This document shows positions 53,032 to 62,418 of a stretch of 64,000 bases of DNA, piece after piece (the first letter of the stretch is position 1; every line of letters starts with the position of its first letter). The stretch comes from Microbacterium sp. 2FI (GTDB lineage Bacteria > Actinomycetota > Actinomycetes > Actinomycetales > Microbacteriaceae), in the NCBI RefSeq assembly GCF_005502885.1, contig NZ_SCMR01000002.1, positions 271,446 to 335,445 on the forward strand, given 5' to 3'. The notes under the pieces were generated by a model. That model was not told the origin of the DNA. It did no database searches and was given only the letters and a program-made list of their open reading frames with translations. The translations under genes were made by a program, and so were the position numbers.

Positions 53032-54152
53032 CGCGCGACCTCCTCGGTCGAGAAGCCCTCGAGGTATGCGCCGAACCAGCCGCGCTGCTCTTCGAGACCC
53101 GAGTGAGGCTCGGCGTACACGTGGTCGAAGACGCCGATCGGCGCACGGCTCGTCGCCTCGAGCGCTGCGGCACGGACGCCGGCGCCGAGCGCGTCGGCCG
53201 CTGCGGCGACATCGGACTGGAAGCCCTCGTCGAAAGCCCCTTCGGCACGCAGGAGCGCCTCGATGCGGGCGATCGGGTCACGACGGCGCCAGCGCTCGAC
53301 CTCGTCCTTGTCGCGGTAGCGCGTCGGATCGTCCGACGTCGTGTGCGGGCCCATGCGATACGTGACGGCCTCGATGAAGGCCGGGCCGTTCCCCCGGCGT
53401 GCGTTGTCGAGCGCCCAGCGCATCGCCGCGAGGCAGGCGAGCGCGTCGTTGCCGTCGACACGCATGCTCGGGATGCCGAACCCCGGCGCCCGGCCGGCGA
53501 TGGGGAACTTGGCCTGCACCGTCACCGGCTCGGAGATCGCCCACTGGTTGTTCGTGCACACGAACACCACCGGCGAGCGGAACGAGGATGCGAACACCAT
53601 CGCCTCGTTGACATCGCCCTGGCTCGATGCGCCGTCGCCGAAGTAGGCGGCGGCGACCTGGTCGGTGCCGTCGCGCTGGATGCCCATCGCATAGCCGACC
53701 GCGTGAAGGGCCTGTGCGCCGATGATGATCTGGGGCGTCGCGGTGTTGATGTCGTAGGGGTTGTAGGTCGAGTGCTCCTCACCACGCCACGCGAGGACGA
53801 AGTCGGCGGGCTTGGCGCCGCGCACGAAGTTCACGCCGATCTCGCGATAGCTGGGGAACACGAAGTCGTCGCTGCGGAAGGCACGAGCGGTGCCCACCTG
53901 CGCGGCCTCCTGACCCTGGCACGGCGCCCAGAGTCCGAGTTGGCCCTGGCGCTGCAGGGCGACGCCCTCGGTGTCGACGCGGCGCACGAGCACCATGTCG
54001 CGATACAGGCTCTGAAGAAGTGACGTGTCGGCGTCCTCGACCCAACGATCGAGGTCGGGATCGGAGATCCGCTCCCCCTCGGGTGTCACGAGCCGTGCCA
54101 CGTCGTCGATATCGGTCGCCACGTCGGCTGTCGGGGTCTGGGTGTGCGCCAT
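53028..54152 (-). CDS. bkdA: Branched-chain 2-oxoacid dehydrogenase E1 alpha subunit
   Basis: The 374-residue subunit carries the ThDP/Mg motif in AAAYFGDGASSQGDVNEAMVFASSF, the substrate-facing segment RMGPHTTSDDPTRYRDKDEV and the N-terminal block RRVDTEGVALQRQGQLGLW. The ATG at 54152 has GAGGAGG 7 nt upstream; the longer frame to 54233 runs through the promoter. A TTGAGC -35 (54253-54258) and TAGTGT -10 (54230-54235) with a 17-bp spacer give an 80-base leader. It is first in bkdABC. Confidence 0.95.
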   Translation of the reverse strand: MAHTQTPTADVATDIDDVARLVTPEGERISDPDLDRWVEDADTSLLQSLYRDMVLVRRVDTEGVALQRQGQLGLWAPCQGQEAAQVGTARAFRSDDFVFPSYREIGVNFVRGAKPADFVLAWRGEEHSTYNPYDINTATPQIIIGAQALHAVGYAMGIQRDGTDQVAAAYFGDGASSQGDVNEAMVFASSFRSPVVFVCTNNQWAISEPVTVQAKFPIAGRAPGFGIPSMRVDGNDALACLAAMRWALDNARRGNGPAFIEAVTYRMGPHTTSDDPTRYRDKDEVERWRRRDPIARIEALLRAEGAFDEGFQSDVAAAADALGAGVRAAALEATSRAPIGVFDHVYAEPHSGLEEQRGWFGAYLEGFSTEEVAR

Positions 54153-54229
54153 CGTCACTCCTCCTCGGTGCGGACCGCCCTCGTGAGGCCGCCGTCTCTG
54201 GATCGCCGGCGTCGTCGCCGGCACGGTCG

Positions 54230-54258
54230 ACACTACGTCGCCATCGCACCTCGCTCAA
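54230..54258 (-). promoter_or_regulatory. bkdA promoter
   Basis: On the minus strand the -35 TTGAGC (54253-54258) and -10 TAGTGT (54230-54235) are 17 bp apart. The -35 lies within one arm of the palindrome at 54253-54279. Confidence 0.7.
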
Positions 54259-54279
54259 GCATCAGACATCTGCTTGAGC
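54253..54279. promoter_or_regulatory. Probable AsnC/Lrp operator
   Basis: The arms GCTCAAGCA (54253-54261) and TGCTTGAGC (54271-54279) are perfectly complementary around 9 bases. One arm contains the bkdA -35 hexamer, so binding of the divergently encoded AsnC protein would directly control bkdABC. Confidence 0.75.
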
Positions 54280-54311
54280 ATGTTGCCAACCAGAAGCACT
54301 CAGGACCGTGC

Positions 54312-54317
54312 TAACGT
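54312..54317 (+). promoter_or_regulatory. -10 box of the asnC-type gene, leaderless
   Basis: TAACGT precedes the ATG at 54326 by 8 nt. Confidence 0.5.
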
Positions 54318-54325
54318 TTCGCACT

Positions 54326-54796
54326 ATGAGTGCCCTCGATCACGTCGATCTCGAGCTCCTCGCGGCCCTGTCCACGGACCCGCGCGCGACCGTCGTCGCC
54401 CTTGCCGACAAGCTCGGCCTGTCACGCAACACCGTTCAGGCGCGCATGGCACGCCTCGAGCGCTCGGGGGTATTCCTGTCGTACGAGCGCGCGATCTCGT
54501 CGTCGGCACTCGGGTACCCCATCGAGGCGTTCATCAGCGTCATCGTCCGCCAGGCCGATCTGCCGCGGATCGCGGTCGATCTCGCGCGTGTGCCCGAGAT
54601 CGTGCAGGCCCACGGTCTCTCCGGTCAGGTGGATCTGCTCGTGCGCGTGGCGTGCCGCGACACGCAGCACCTGTTCGACACCGACGCCCGCATCCTCGCG
54701 ATCGAGGGCGTCGAGCGCACCGAGACCTCGCTCGTGATGGGTGAGGTCATCCCCCACCGCGTCGCGCCGCTCATGGAGCTGGCGCGGCGCGAGTAG
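54326..54796 (+). CDS. Lrp/AsnC-family regulator of bkdABC
   Basis: This 156-residue regulator has an N-terminal winged helix (LDHVDLELLAALSTDPRATVVALADKLGLSRNTVQARMARLERSGVF) and a RAM/AsnC effector domain (IEAFISVIVRQADLPRIAVDLARVPEIVQAHGLSGQVDLLVRVACRD). Divergence from bkdA and a palindrome over the bkdA -35 make it the likely BkdR-type regulator responding to branched-chain amino or oxo acids. ATG 54326 is preferred over 54308, which overlaps the -10 box. Its 3' end overlaps the convergent exporter gene by 26 bases. Confidence 0.9.
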   Translation: MSALDHVDLELLAALSTDPRATVVALADKLGLSRNTVQARMARLERSGVFLSYERAISSSALGYPIEAFISVIVRQADLPRIAVDLARVPEIVQAHGLSGQVDLLVRVACRDTQHLFDTDARILAIEGVERTETSLVMGEVIPHRVAPLMELARRE

Positions 54797-55748
54797 CATC
54801 CGCTCGCACCAGCACGACCCCGACGAGGATGAGCGCACCGCCGACGAACTGGATGGGCGCGGGCACCTCGTCGAGGAAGAGCCACGCGAACCCGAGCGCG
54901 AACAGCACTTCCGACAGACCCACGAACGACGCCACGCGCGATCCGATGCGCGGCACCGCCATGACCCCGAAGGCGTAGCCCAGGGTCGTCGCGATCGCAG
55001 CGACCCAAATCAGCGGGACGAACCACGGCACCTCGGCACCCGCGAGGACGACGGTCACGGCGGGCGCCTCGAACGGCATGATGCCGGTGAGGCAGAGCGC
55101 ACCCATGATCGCGGCGCCCGTCAGCAGCCCTCCGGCCGCCAGAGCGAGGGGCGGCAGGTCATCGCCCGCGCGCTCCGAGATCACGAAGTAGGCGCACACG
55201 CACACCGCCGCGGCGAGGGCGAGCAGCGTGCCGATCAGGTCGAACGAGGCACCGGCGATGTTCACGACCAGCACGAGGCCCGTGATCGCGACCACCGAAC
55301 CCCACAGCACGAGAGCCGGAGGCGCCTTCCGCGTGCGCAGCCACACGAACCCGACGAGCATCACGGGAGCGAGGTACTGGATGAGGAGCGCGACGGCGAC
55401 CGGCATCCGCTGCATCGCCGAGAAGAAGAAGAGCTGGCAGCCGAGCACCGGCATCAGGCCGAACCCGAGAATGAGCCGCCAGTGGCGGCCGAGGAACCCG
55501 CGCTGCCTCCGGATCGCGAGGAAGAGCGCGGGCGAGAGGATGAGTCCCGCGACGCCCATCCGCACCAGGAGGGCCGCCCCCAGCGACCATCCCGCCTCGA
55601 GCAGCGGCTTGATGAACGGGCCGCTCGACGAGAACGCGAGGGCGGAGGCGATGGCCATCAGAAGCCCTGTGGTGCGCAGGCGAGCGGATGCCGCCGCAGA
55701 GGCGACCGCTACGGATGGGATCACGGCGAGCGGCGCGGTGGCAGTCAT
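54771..55748 (-). CDS. EamA/DMT-superfamily transporter
   Basis: The 325-residue protein has ten predicted membrane helices in two EamA repeats (LLMAIASALAFSSSGPFIKPLLEAG first; ALAAGGLLTGAAIMGALCLTG onward second) and the end motif SVLFALGFAWLFLDEVPAPIQFVGGALILVGVVLV-like pattern typical of RhaT/YdcZ-type metabolite exporters. ATG 55748 is given; ATG 55757 three codons upstream is equally possible, and neither has a ribosome site. The position behind the bkd regulator hints at amino-acid export, without proof. Confidence 0.88.
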   Translation of the reverse strand: MTATAPLAVIPSVAVASAAASARLRTTGLLMAIASALAFSSSGPFIKPLLEAGWSLGAALLVRMGVAGLILSPALFLAIRRQRGFLGRHWRLILGFGLMPVLGCQLFFFSAMQRMPVAVALLIQYLAPVMLVGFVWLRTRKAPPALVLWGSVVAITGLVLVVNIAGASFDLIGTLLALAAAVCVCAYFVISERAGDDLPPLALAAGGLLTGAAIMGALCLTGIMPFEAPAVTVVLAGAEVPWFVPLIWVAAIATTLGYAFGVMAVPRIGSRVASFVGLSEVLFALGFAWLFLDEVPAPIQFVGGALILVGVVLVRADATRAAPAP

Positions 55749-55822
55749 GGGCGGCATCCGTCTGTCATGGGTGAAGCGTGCGTACACTGGTGACAGTATC
55801 GAACGGCATGTCAGGAGTCAAC

Positions 55823-56377
55823 ATGGTTTTCATCCATGACACGAAGCGCACGCTAATGATGGTCGTGGACTTGGTGAACACACTCCCCGGCCATGACGGC
55901 GAGGACACCCTGCAGACCCCCCGCGACCTCGACGCGTTCCTCGTCGTGAACCCCTACACGGGCATCGTGCGTCGGGACGCTGCCGAGGTCGAAGCCGTCC
56001 GTGCCCTCCGTGGGCGTCTACGGGAGCTGTGGGAGGTCGACCGGGTCGGCGCCGTGCCTCTCGTGAACCGCATGCTCGCCGACGGCGAGGCGCTCCCGCG
56101 CCTTGTGATCCACGACGAGTACGACTGGCACATCCACGCGACCTCGGACGACTCGCCGCTGGCGACCCGCATGATGGTCGAGGCCGCGATGGCCTTCATC
56201 GACGTGATCCGATCCGACGAGTACGACCGCATCCGCGTGTGCGCCGCCGACGACTGCGACGCCGTCTACATCGACTACTCCAAGAACGGATCGAAGCGGT
56301 ACTGCGACACCGGAAACTGCGGCAACCGCATGAACGTCAACGCGTACCGGCGTCGGAAGGCGCGAGAAAGCGCGTGA
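55823..56377 (+). CDS. CGNR zinc-finger/ABATE domain protein
   Basis: The 184-residue protein has an ABATE-like N-terminal domain (VDLVNTLPGHDGEDTLQTPRDLDAFL, EVEAVRALRGRLRELWEV) and a C-terminal CGNR zinc finger (RVCAADDCDAVYIDYSKNGSKRYCDTGNCGNRMNVNAYRRRK). It is thought to be a stress-related transcription factor. AGGAG lies 6 nt before ATG 55823, favouring it over ATG 55808. It is divergent from the EamA gene; its stop lies 41 bases inside the convergent hydrolase gene. Confidence 0.9.
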   Translation: MVFIHDTKRTLMMVVDLVNTLPGHDGEDTLQTPRDLDAFLVVNPYTGIVRRDAAEVEAVRALRGRLRELWEVDRVGAVPLVNRMLADGEALPRLVIHDEYDWHIHATSDDSPLATRMMVEAAMAFIDVIRSDEYDRIRVCAADDCDAVYIDYSKNGSKRYCDTGNCGNRMNVNAYRRRKARESA

Positions 56378-57236
56378 TCGCCGCGGCGGCGGGCGCCGGC
56401 GTCTCGTAGTGGATCAGGTGGCCGACGTCGTCGATCTCCACCAGTTCGGCGTCGGGGAAGAGCGTCGCGAGGCGTCGCTCGGCCTCGATCGGCGTGATGT
56501 CGTCACGCACGGCCGCGACGAGCAGCGTCGGCTGCGTGATGAGCGGCGCGAATGCCCGCACGTCGTTGGAGACGGAAGCCACGAACGCATCGTGCAGCAC
56601 ATCGCGGTCGGCGAAGCGCGAGAAGTAGGTGTCGTGCTGATCGTGGATGAACCGGCGGAGTTCCGGGTCCCGGGTCTTGGCCATCGACTCGCTCATCACG
56701 CGCACGATGAGTCCGTTGCGCAGCAGCGCCTCGCCGATGCCCTGCGGAAGCCGGGCTCCCGCCCAGTAGTAGAGCACCGCGAGGCGCGTCAGGAGCCCGC
56801 GCGGGCCCTGGAGCGCCGGCGCCCCGATCGGATTGACGAGGATCACCTGGGGCGTCTCGAGCCCACCGGCGACCGCTGCGGCCACCACGATCGAGCCGAA
56901 CGAGTGTCCGAGGATCACCGCCCCCGGCGCGACCGCCGAGGCGAACTCCCGCAGCCACTGGGCGTAGGTGTCGAGGTCGTGAGTGCGTTCCGGAAGCGGC
57001 GCGGTCTCGCCGAATCCGGGCAGATCGGGTGAGATGATCCGCACGCCCGGAAGATGCGCGACGACCGGTTCGAGGCCGTGGTGCTCGCCGCGGAACCCGT
57101 GTACGGCGATGACGGTCGTCGCGGCGTCGGCAGCGCCGTAGACCCAGTACGCCGTGCGCCCGCCGAGCACAGACACCTCGAGGCGCTCGACCGGGATCTG
57201 ATCGAGCAGCGCCGCGTACGGATTCGGTGAAGGCAC
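56337..57236 (-). CDS. Alpha/beta hydrolase
   Basis: The 299-residue hydrolase has the oxyanion region VIAVHGFRGEHHGLEP, nucleophile elbow GHSFGS, the acid near VAAVRDDITPIEA and the His in DDVGHLIHYETP. A helical cap spans about 140-215. There is no signal peptide. The substrate is unknown. GTG start, leaderless. Confidence 0.9.
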   Translation of the reverse strand: MPSPNPYAALLDQIPVERLEVSVLGGRTAYWVYGAADAATTVIAVHGFRGEHHGLEPVVAHLPGVRIISPDLPGFGETAPLPERTHDLDTYAQWLREFASAVAPGAVILGHSFGSIVVAAAVAGGLETPQVILVNPIGAPALQGPRGLLTRLAVLYYWAGARLPQGIGEALLRNGLIVRVMSESMAKTRDPELRRFIHDQHDTYFSRFADRDVLHDAFVASVSNDVRAFAPLITQPTLLVAAVRDDITPIEAERRLATLFPDAELVEIDDVGHLIHYETPAPAAAAITRFLAPSDAGTR

Positions 57237-57242
57237 CCGTCG

Positions 57243-57248
57243 AGTCTA
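57243..57248 (-). promoter_or_regulatory. -10 box of the alpha/beta hydrolase gene, leaderless
   Basis: On the minus strand TAGACT is followed by 6 nt and the GTG at 57236. Confidence 0.6.
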
Positions 57249-57265
57249 CGAGGGACAGGGCGCCG

Positions 57266-57288
57266 ATGTCGGAGGCGTCGCATACCGT
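57266..57288 (+). promoter_or_regulatory. PafBC-like (RecA-NDp type) promoter of the exonuclease gene
   Basis: ATGTCG (57266-57271), GAG, 8 bases and TACCGT (57283-57288) fit the mycobacterial damage-promoter pattern TTGTCRGTG-N8-TANNNT with one mismatch in the first hexamer. The ATG at 57296 is 7 nt past the -10. Confidence 0.5.
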
Positions 57289-57295
57289 CATCGGC

Positions 57296-58017
57296 ATGGA
57301 TCACCGGCCCACCGACACCCCCGAATCACTCCCTGGCTGGGTGCGCGTCGTGGGGGTGTTCGACCTCGAGACGACAGGCGTCGACGTCACGAGCGATCGC
57401 GTCGTGACGGCCCATGTCGGGCTGCTCGACGCCGCGGGATCGGTGATCCTCGCGCGTGACTGGATCGCCGATCCCGGAATCGGGATTCCGGAGGGTGCGA
57501 CCGCCGTCCACGGCATCACGACCGAGCGCGCTCGCAGCGAGGGGCGCCCGGCGGTCGAGGTCGTGGGTGAGATCGTCGGAGCGCTGCGGGCCCTCCTCGA
57601 TGCCGGCATCCCGGTGGTCGCCTACAACGCGTCGTACGACTTCTGCTCAGGAACGAGGCCGTGCGCCACGGTGTCGCGCCGCTCGTCGACCCCGCACCGG
57701 TCATCGACCCGCTCGTCATCGACAAGGCGTACGACCGGTGGCGGCGCGGCAAGCGGACGCTCGAGGTCGTCGCCGCGCACTACGCCGTCCGCCTCGATGG
57801 CGCGCACGACGCCTCGGCCGATGCGGTAGCGGCGGGCCGGGTCGCCCAAGCCCTCGCGGAGCGATTCGCCCCGTGGCTCCCGCCCACCGCGAACGAGCTC
57901 CACACCCGGCAGATCGCGTGGGCACGGGCGCAGGCGGCGAGCCTGACGGACTACTTCATACAGATCGGCCGTCTCGATCGCGCCGAGCGCCTCGACGGCA
58001 GCTGGCCGGTGCGCTGA
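57296..58017 (+). pseudogene. DEDDh exonuclease (DnaQ-like), frameshifted
   Basis: The frame from 57296 gives GVFDLETTGVD (first two acidic residues), HGITTERA and VAYNASYDF (third), then breaks near 57643-57650. The -1 frame resumes at LRNEAVRHGVAPLVDPAP and carries HDASADAVAAGRVA (catalytic His and last Asp) to the stop at 58017. Comparison with the normal DFSLLRNEA context implies 4 missing bases within a TCGC/GCTC-rich stretch, consistent with slippage. All four catalytic acids survive, so the disruption is recent or is an assembly error. Intact length would be about 241 residues. Confidence 0.85.
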
Positions 58018-58036
58018 GACCGTCGGCCCGCCATGG

Positions 58037-58074
58037 CAGAAGCCCCGCCCATCCGAGGATGAGCGGGGCTTCTG
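58037..58074. terminator. Bidirectional terminator between exonuclease gene and rpmE2
   Basis: CAGAAGCCCCGC (58037-58048) pairs with GCGGGGCTTCTG (58063-58074) over 12 bp; CATCC/GGATG extends the stem inside the loop. It lies just past the L31 stop. Confidence 0.88.
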
Positions 58075-58083
58075 TGCGGCTGC

Positions 58084-58335
58084 TTACTTGGAGCCGAAGT
58101 TCTTGAAGCGCTGGTTGAACTTCTCGACGCGGCCGGCCGAGTCCATGATGCGCTGCTTTCCCGTGTAGAACGGGTGCGAAGCCGACGAGATCTCGACGTC
58201 GATGACGGGGTACTCGACGCCGTCGAGCTCGATCGTCTTGTCGCTGCTCACCGTGGAACGGGTGAGGAAGGTCTCGCCGGAGCCCAGGTCGCGGAAAACG
58301 ATGGCCCGGTACTCGGGGTGGATGTCAGTCTTCAT
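58084..58335 (-). CDS. rpmE2: 50S ribosomal protein L31 type B
   Basis: The 83-residue protein is the zinc-free form of bL31: [45 protein letters not shown] and [12 protein letters not shown], with no cysteine. In many bacteria this paralog replaces zinc-binding L31 during zinc shortage under Zur, but no Zur box is visible here, so it may be the only L31. A TAGAAT -10 (58413-58418) gives a leader of about 70 nt; AAAGGA precedes the ATG. Confidence 0.96.
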   Translation of the reverse strand: MKTDIHPEYRAIVFRDLGSGETFLTRSTVSSDKTIELDGVEYPVIDVEISSASHPFYTGKQRIMDSAGRVEKFNQRFKNFGSK

Positions 58336-58412
58336 GAGAAGTCCTTTGAGGAGTGGAGTCCTGGATTTTGCCAGGACGGTCAAAGTCTGCGGTGCGAGCG
58401 CACCAAAGAACG

Positions 58413-58418
58413 ATTCTA
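58413..58418 (-). promoter_or_regulatory. -10 box of rpmE2
   Basis: On the minus strand TAGAAT, close to consensus, lies about 77 nt before the L31 start codon. This is one of the longer leaders in the window, and it includes the stretch just past the ABC-gene stop at 58419. Confidence 0.6.
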
Positions 58419-59204
58419 TCAGAGCGCCGCGCGTGCGGCGTACCGCCCACCGTCTTCGGTCAGGCGGATGGGGGCGCCGAAGGTCTCGGTCAGCGCGTCC
58501 GCCGTGAGCGTCTCCGCGATCGGCCCCGAGGCCACCACTCGCCCCTCGGCGAGAAGGAGCACGTGGGTGAAGCCGACCGGGATCTCCTCCACATGGTGTG
58601 TGACCATGATCATCGCCGGCGTCGTCGGCGCCTGGGCGTAGCCGCCGAGGAGCGCGAGCAGCTCTTCGCGGGCCCCGAGGTCGAGACTCGCCGAGGGCTC
58701 GTCCAGCAGCAGCAGCTCGGGGTCGGTCATGATCGCGCGGGCGATCTGGACACGTTTCTGCTCGCCGTCGCTGAGGGTGCCGAACAGGCGATCGGCGAGG
58801 TGATCGAGCTTCCACTCGGCGAGCACCCGCAGGGCGCGGCGCTCGTCGAGGTCTTCGTAGTCCTCGTTCCACCGCCCGAGCACCGAGTACGCCGCGGTGA
58901 GCACGACATTGAGCACGGTCTCGTCCGGCGGGACCCGGCGCGCCATCGCGGACGACGCGAACCCGATCCGGGGACGCAGGTCGAAGACGTCGGTGCGGCC
59001 CAGCCGCTCCCCCAGGATCGTCACCGATCCGGAGGTCGGGTGCAGCAGTGTGTCGGCGAGCTGCAGCAGCGTCGTCTTGCCTGCGCCGTTGGGTCCGAGG
59101 ATCACCCACCGCTGGTCGTCGTCGACCGACCAGTCGAGGTGATCGACGATGTTGCGGGCTGTTCGGCGGACGACGACGTCGGAGAACTCGAGCACCTGCG
59201 GCAT
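58419..59204 (-). CDS. Orphan ABC transporter ATP-binding protein
   Basis: This 261-residue ATPase has Walker [10 protein letters not shown] (37-45), signature [10 protein letters not shown] (Glu in place of the usual Gln/Gly run), Walker B LLLLDEP, D-loop SASLD and the switch His in VTHHVEE. No membrane or binding-protein gene is adjacent. The sequence style ([20 protein letters not shown]) resembles ModF/YlmA-type ATPases. Its partner, if any, is unknown. Confidence 0.9.
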   Translation of the reverse strand: MPQVLEFSDVVVRRTARNIVDHLDWSVDDDQRWVILGPNGAGKTTLLQLADTLLHPTSGSVTILGERLGRTDVFDLRPRIGFASSAMARRVPPDETVLNVVLTAAYSVLGRWNEDYEDLDERRALRVLAEWKLDHLADRLFGTLSDGEQKRVQIARAIMTDPELLLLDEPSASLDLGAREELLALLGGYAQAPTTPAMIMVTHHVEEIPVGFTHVLLLAEGRVVASGPIAETLTADALTETFGAPIRLTEDGGRYAARAAL

Positions 59205-59210
59205 GCCGTA

Positions 59211-59216
59211 AGCCTA
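59211..59216 (-). promoter_or_regulatory. -10 box of the ABC ATPase gene, leaderless
   Basis: On the minus strand TAGGCT is followed by 6 nt and the ATG at 59204; it overlaps the 3' end of glgA. Confidence 0.6.
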
Positions 59217-60407
59217 TCTGCCGTCGGCGGCGACCTCCGCGTACAGCGCGGCCGTCTGCTCTGCGATGCTGGCCCAGCTGAAGTCGTCTCGGGCCCGCTC
59301 ACGACCGGCCTCACCGTAGGCACGGGCCCGCTCGGGGTCGCCCACGACTTCGGTGAGCACCCGCGCGAGGTCCTCGACGAAGCGCTCCGGATCGGTCGGG
59401 GTGCCGGTGCCGTCCTGCATCTGCTCGATGGGCACGAGCCGGCCGGTGACGCCGTCGACGACGACCTCGGGGATCCCCCCGGTCGCGGTGCCGACGACCG
59501 CCGCACCGCACGCCATCGCCTCAAGGTTCACGATCCCGAGCGGCTCGTACACCGACGGACAGACGAAGGTCGTCGCCGCGCTCAGCACCGTGCACAGCTC
59601 GTGACGCGACAGCATCCGATCGATCCACACGACGCCGTCGCGCGTGGTCTGGAGGCCGCGGACGAGACCCTCCACCTCGGCCATGATCTGCGGCGTGTCG
59701 GGGGCGCCGGCGCACAGGATCACCTGCACGTCAGCGGGCAGCCGCTCGGCCGCGCGCAGGAAGTAGGGAAGCCCCTTCTGGCGCGTGATGCGGCCGACGA
59801 ACACCACCGACGGGCGCGCCGGGTCGATGCCGAGGTCGGCCAGGAGCGCGGCATCCTCCACGGGGTGCCACGCCTCGACGTCGATGCCGTTGTATATCAC
59901 GCGCACCTTTGCGGGATCCAGCGCGGGATAGCTGCGCAGGATGTCGGTTCGCATCCCGTCACTCACGGCGACGATCGCGGCAGCGCCCTCGTACGCCGAC
60001 TTCTCGATCCAGCTCGACACCGCGTAGCCGCCGCCGAGCTGTTCGGCCTTCCACGGCCGGAGGGGTTCGAGACTGTGCGCGGTGACGATGTGCGGGATGC
60101 CGTGCAGAAGCGATGCGAGATGGCCGGCGAAATTCGCGTACCAGGTGTGGCTGTGCACGACGTCTGCGCCGGCCACATCGGTCACGATCTCGAGGTCGGT
60201 CCCGAGGGTCTGCACCGCGGCGTTGGCAGCCGACAGCTCGGTCGGGACGCCGTAGGACGTCGTGCCGGGTTCGTCGCGCTCGACACCGAACGCGCGCACC
60301 CGCACATCGAGGGTCGTGCGCAGCGCTGTGACGAGTTCGGTGACGTGGACGCCCGCTCCGCCGTAGATCTCGGGCGGGTATTCCTTCGTGACGATGTCGA
60401 CGCGCAT
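59214..60407 (-). CDS. glgA: GT4-type ADP-glucose glycosyltransferase (GlgA/GlgM)
   Basis: The 397-residue enzyme has the GT-B fold: [20 protein letters not shown] with the glycine loop, [36 protein letters not shown] and the nucleotide-binding [20 protein letters not shown]. It is of the short GT4 class of actinobacteria rather than the GT5 enterobacterial GlgA. The M. tuberculosis counterpart Rv1212c (GlgM) makes maltose 1-phosphate from ADP-glucose for the GlgE route, so this may be its true product. Divergent from glgC. Confidence 0.92.
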   Translation of the reverse strand: MRVDIVTKEYPPEIYGGAGVHVTELVTALRTTLDVRVRAFGVERDEPGTTSYGVPTELSAANAAVQTLGTDLEIVTDVAGADVVHSHTWYANFAGHLASLLHGIPHIVTAHSLEPLRPWKAEQLGGGYAVSSWIEKSAYEGAAAIVAVSDGMRTDILRSYPALDPAKVRVIYNGIDVEAWHPVEDAALLADLGIDPARPSVVFVGRITRQKGLPYFLRAAERLPADVQVILCAGAPDTPQIMAEVEGLVRGLQTTRDGVVWIDRMLSRHELCTVLSAATTFVCPSVYEPLGIVNLEAMACGAAVVGTATGGIPEVVVDGVTGRLVPIEQMQDGTGTPTDPERFVEDLARVLTEVVGDPERARAYGEAGRERARDDFSWASIAEQTAALYAEVAADGR

Positions 60408-60413
60408 GTGTCG

Positions 60414-60419
60414 AAACTA
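60414..60419 (-). promoter_or_regulatory. -10 box of glgA, leaderless
   Basis: On the minus strand TAGTTT is followed by 6 nt and the ATG at 60407. Confidence 0.6.
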
Positions 60420-60440
60420 GTCCAGCAGCGGTGTGGGTCA

Positions 60441-60446
60441 TAGTGT
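60441..60446 (+). promoter_or_regulatory. -10 box of glgC, leaderless
   Basis: TAGTGT precedes the ATG at 60453 by 6 nt. Only 21 bases separate it from the glgA -10 box on the other strand, so the two promoters overlap and polymerase can serve one at a time. Confidence 0.65.
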
Positions 60447-60452
60447 GGTGCC

Positions 60453-61697
<1,245 letters not shown>

Positions 61698-61728
61698 CAC
61701 AGGGCGCTGCGGGCGCGTGGCGGCCCGC

Positions 61729-61734
61729 TAGCGT
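61729..61734 (+). promoter_or_regulatory. -10 box of serB, leaderless
   Basis: TAGCGT precedes the ATG at 61741 by 6 nt. Confidence 0.6.
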
Positions 61735-61740
61735 TGTGGG

Positions 61741-62379
61741 ATGCCCGCTCCCGCACGCTTCCTCGTCGTTCTCGACGCCGATTCGACGCTGATCCGCAAC
61801 GAGGTCATCGAGCTCATCGCCGACGAGGCCGGCCGCGGGCCCGAGGTGGCCGCGGCCACCGAGTCGGCGATGCGCGGCGAGGTCGACTTCGCCACGAGCC
61901 TGCGTTCGCGCGTGGAAGCGCTCGCGGGGGTCCCCGTCTCGGCGTTCGCCCGCGTCCTCGAGCGGATCGAGCCCACGCCCGGCGTGCGTGAGCTCGTCGC
62001 GGCCGTGCACGAGCGCGGCGGCGCCGTCGGGGTCGTCTCGGGCGGGTTCCACGAGATCCTCGACACGGTGGCCCCGGACCTCGGCGTCGACGTGTGGCGC
62101 GCCAATCGCCTCGCGACGGCAGGCGGCGAGCTGAGCGGCCGGGTCGACGGCGAGATCGTGGATGCCGAGGCGAAGGCGTCGGCGCTTCGGGAGTGGGCGG
62201 CCGAGCGCGGGGTGCCGCTGCACCGCACGATCGCGATCGGCGACGGCGCCAACGATCTGCGCATGATGGCGGCGGCAGGGCTCGGCATCGCCTTCAACGC
62301 GAAGCCTGCCGTGCGAGCGCAGGCCCACGTCGTGGTCGGCCCCGTGGATCTCGCCGAGGTCATCGCCCTCCTTCCCTGA
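61741..62379 (+). CDS. serB: Phosphoserine phosphatase
   Basis: This 212-residue HAD phosphatase has motif I LDADSTLIRNE (D12, D14), SGGFHEIL for motif II, and IGDGANDLRMMAAAGLGIAFNAKP for motifs III-IV. It is the catalytic domain alone, without the regulatory ACT domains found in mycobacterial SerB2. It completes serine synthesis from 3-phosphoserine. Confidence 0.94.
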   Translation: MPAPARFLVVLDADSTLIRNEVIELIADEAGRGPEVAAATESAMRGEVDFATSLRSRVEALAGVPVSAFARVLERIEPTPGVRELVAAVHERGGAVGVVSGGFHEILDTVAPDLGVDVWRANRLATAGGELSGRVDGEIVDAEAKASALREWAAERGVPLHRTIAIGDGANDLRMMAAAGLGIAFNAKPAVRAQAHVVVGPVDLAEVIALLP

Positions 62380-62388
62380 TCGTCGCGG

Positions 62389-62411
62389 ATGTCGGACCGC
62401 CCGAGTAGCGT
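62389..62411 (+). promoter_or_regulatory. PafBC-like promoter of the second alpha/beta hydrolase gene
   Basis: ATGTCG (62389-62394), GAC, 8 bases and TAGCGT (62406-62411) repeat the layout and first eight letters of the exonuclease promoter at 57266. The ATG at 62419 is 7 nt past the -10. Confidence 0.45.
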
Positions 62412-62418
62412 TCGGGGC

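Noticed and set aside
57640..57665. Programmed frameshifting in the exonuclease gene, as in some polymerase genes.
   Set aside because: No slippery run is present, and the amino-acid context shows missing residues rather than an overlap.
58336..58420. A Zur operator before the zinc-free L31 gene.
   Set aside because: No TGAAAATCATTTTCA-like palindrome could be found between the -10 box and the start codon or just upstream.
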